Assembly: GCF_000526415.1 (NCBI RefSeq)
Contig: NZ_JAGA01000003.1
Coordinates: 620,001-684,000 of the forward strand
DNA from: Kallotenue papyrolyticum
Lineage (GTDB): Bacteria; Chloroflexota; Chloroflexia; Chloroflexales; Kallotenuaceae
Length of the DNA stretch: 64,000 nt
Reading direction: 5' to 3'
A program made the translations under genes and the position numbers. Positions within the stretch are counted from its first letter, which is position 1. Each line of letters opens with the position of its first letter. Positions 62,994 through 64,000 of the stretch are shown one piece after another. The notes below the pieces were generated by a model. The model was given only the letters and a program-made list of their open reading frames with translations, searched no databases and had not been told where the DNA came from.

Positions 62994-63598
62994 GCCTCGC
63001 GCTCCAGCGCGGCACGGTCGGCGCCCCACAGCGCGCGCTCGACCATGTCGCACAGCCAGTGGCCCACGACCATGCAGATCTCTTGGATCACAAACGCGGG
63101 CTGCGCCGGCACCACGACGGCCGCATCGCACAGCGGCAGGAGCGCGCCGCCGTCGCGTCCCAGCAGACCAAGCACCTGGCAGCCTCTGGCGCGCGCCACC
63201 TCGGCGGCGCGGCGCACGTTGGGCGAGTTGCCGCTGGTGGAGAGCACCACCAGCACATCACCGGGCTGCAGGTGCGCCTCGGCCTGGCGCGCAAACACCT
63301 CCGCATAGTCATAATCGTTGGCGATCGCCGTCAGCGCTGAGGTGTCGGTGTGCAGCGCCAGCGCCGGCAGTGCCGGCCGGTCGAGCAGGTAGCGGCCCAC
63401 CAACTCGGCGGCCAGGTGCTGCGCGTCGGCAGCGCTGCCGCCGTTGCCGCAAAAGACGGCCTTGTTGCCGCGCCGGTAGCAGGCGATCAACAGCTCGGCC
63501 ATGCGCGCTATCGTCGGCGCCTGCTCATCGATCACCTGTTGCGCGATCGCGATGTGCTGCGCGAACTGTTGGCGCGCGCGTTCCTGGTAGTCGATCAT
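62990..63598 (-). CDS. gmhA: Phosphoheptose isomerase (SIS domain)
   Basis: 202 residues. The SIS fold shows AVFCGNGGSAADAQHLAAELVGRY, typical of GmhA, and VLVVLSTSGNSPNVRRAAEVA. It converts sedoheptulose 7-phosphate to heptose 7-phosphate, feeding the phosphatase encoded next. Its start overlaps the stop of the upstream glycosyltransferase (ATGA, 63595-63598). A kinase gene (hldE-like) is not in the window. Confidence 0.92.
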   Translation of the reverse strand: MIDYQERARQQFAQHIAIAQQVIDEQAPTIARMAELLIACYRRGNKAVFCGNGGSAADAQHLAAELVGRYLLDRPALPALALHTDTSALTAIANDYDYAEVFARQAEAHLQPGDVLVVLSTSGNSPNVRRAAEVARARGCQVLGLLGRDGGALLPLCDAAVVVPAQPAFVIQEICMVVGHWLCDMVERALWGADRAALEREA

Positions 63599-63999
63599 CG
63601 TGTTTGCTCCCGCTGATTTACATCGCCATGGGCACGCTGCGCGGCCTGCGCATACACCGCCAGCACCCGCTCGATCATGCGCGCGTGCGTATATTCGCGC
63701 CGCGCCCGCGCCTGCGCCGCCCGGCCCATGTGCCGCCGCAGATCGGGATTTTCTAGCAACACGCGCATCGCGCGCGCCAGCAGCAAGGGGTCGCCCGGCG
63801 GCACAACAAAGCCGGTCACACCGTGCTGATTGACCTCGCTCGTGCCGGTGCCCAGCTCGGTGCTGATCACCGGCAGTCCGGCAGCCATGGCCTCCAGCTG
63901 CACGATGCCGAAGGCCTCCGCGCGCAGATGCGACGGCAGCACGAACAGATCGGCTGCCGCGTAGTAGGCCGGCAGTTCGTCGTCGCTGACACGGCCGGC
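63595..63999 (-). CDS. GT4 glycosyltransferase, partial (5' end outside window)
   Basis: The last 134 codons of a glycosyltransferase that enters from the right edge. The donor-binding block is complete: DELPAYYAAADLFVLPS, then EAFGIVQLEAMAAGLPVI and TGFVVPPGD. It is the C-terminal half of a GT-B enzyme of family 4. Coupled by ATGA to gmhA, it may transfer heptose or another sugar to a surface glycan. Confidence 0.88.
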   Translation of the reverse strand, partial: AGRVSDDELPAYYAAADLFVLPSHLRAEAFGIVQLEAMAAGLPVISTELGTGTSEVNQHGVTGFVVPPGDPLLLARAMRVLLENPDLRRHMGRAAQARARREYTHARMIERVLAVYAQAAQRAHGDVNQREQTR

Positions 64000-64000
64000 G

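Noticed and set aside
1-64000. tRNA, rRNA, phage, integrase or insertion-sequence genes
   Set aside because: None seen on either strand by eye; the repeat arrays have no transposase beside them.

Overview
The window is high-GC DNA from a free-living bacterium. Gene content points to phylum Chloroflexota, probably class Chloroflexia: large two-VWA membrane proteins, a MoxR/DUF58/BatA cluster, split ArsA ATPases beside CstA, an odhA/odhB pair and O-linked sugar genes. This assignment is inferred from gene content only; no rRNA or tRNA gene was seen. Genes are densely packed, with many ATGA stop/start overlaps.

Layout. 1-8.8 kb (+): a surface-polysaccharide operon with a transketolase tail, capsule-type transferase, Wzy-like polymerase, two methyltransferases, two GT4 glycosyltransferases and the initiating polyprenyl-phosphate sugar transferase. 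One methyltransferase is cut by an in-frame TGA. 8.9-18.3 kb (-): housekeeping and accessory enzymes (DUF507, PHP esterase, Dabb, nitroreductase, histidine phosphatase, DUF1992, SDR, extended class II aldolase, secreted glycoside hydrolase, MDR dehydrogenase, methyltransferase). 18.4-24.8 kb (+): 2-oxoglutarate dehydrogenase E1 and E2, a blue-copper protein and an M1 peptidase. 24.8-33.7 kb: two paralogous ~950-residue VWA membrane proteins (-) on either side of a PF04392-type ABC importer operon (+).

33.8-40 kb is the most unusual part. A consensus promoter drives cstA, a small protein, and two separate ArsA/Get3-type ATPases whose catalytic residues suggest one active and one inactive subunit. 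Around them lie two further uncharacterised proteins, a possible thioredoxin-fold protein with a CxxxC motif, and a second copy of the small protein. 40-47.6 kb (-): DUF4175-like, MoxR, DUF58, MFS and BatA-like genes, ending in that second small protein. 47.7-51.5 kb (+): LysM protein, LysM-polysaccharide deacetylase lipoprotein, and two polytopic proteins that look like worn-down complex I membrane subunits. 51.5-58.1 kb (-): B12-type radical SAM protein, SpoIIE-type phosphatase and GMC oxidoreductase. 58.3-62.4 kb (+): NarL-type regulator and a GAF-GAF-PAS-PAS-GGDEF-EAL protein. 62.4-64 kb (-): gmhB, gmhA and a GT4 glycosyltransferase running off the window.

Two repeat arrays (45.38-45.79 kb and 53.59-54.69 kb) share short palindromic modules, mostly 8-nt arms around a 3-nt loop. 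They tile in different combinations and look non-coding although every frame is open. All functional calls are from reading sequence motifs; no database search was run.
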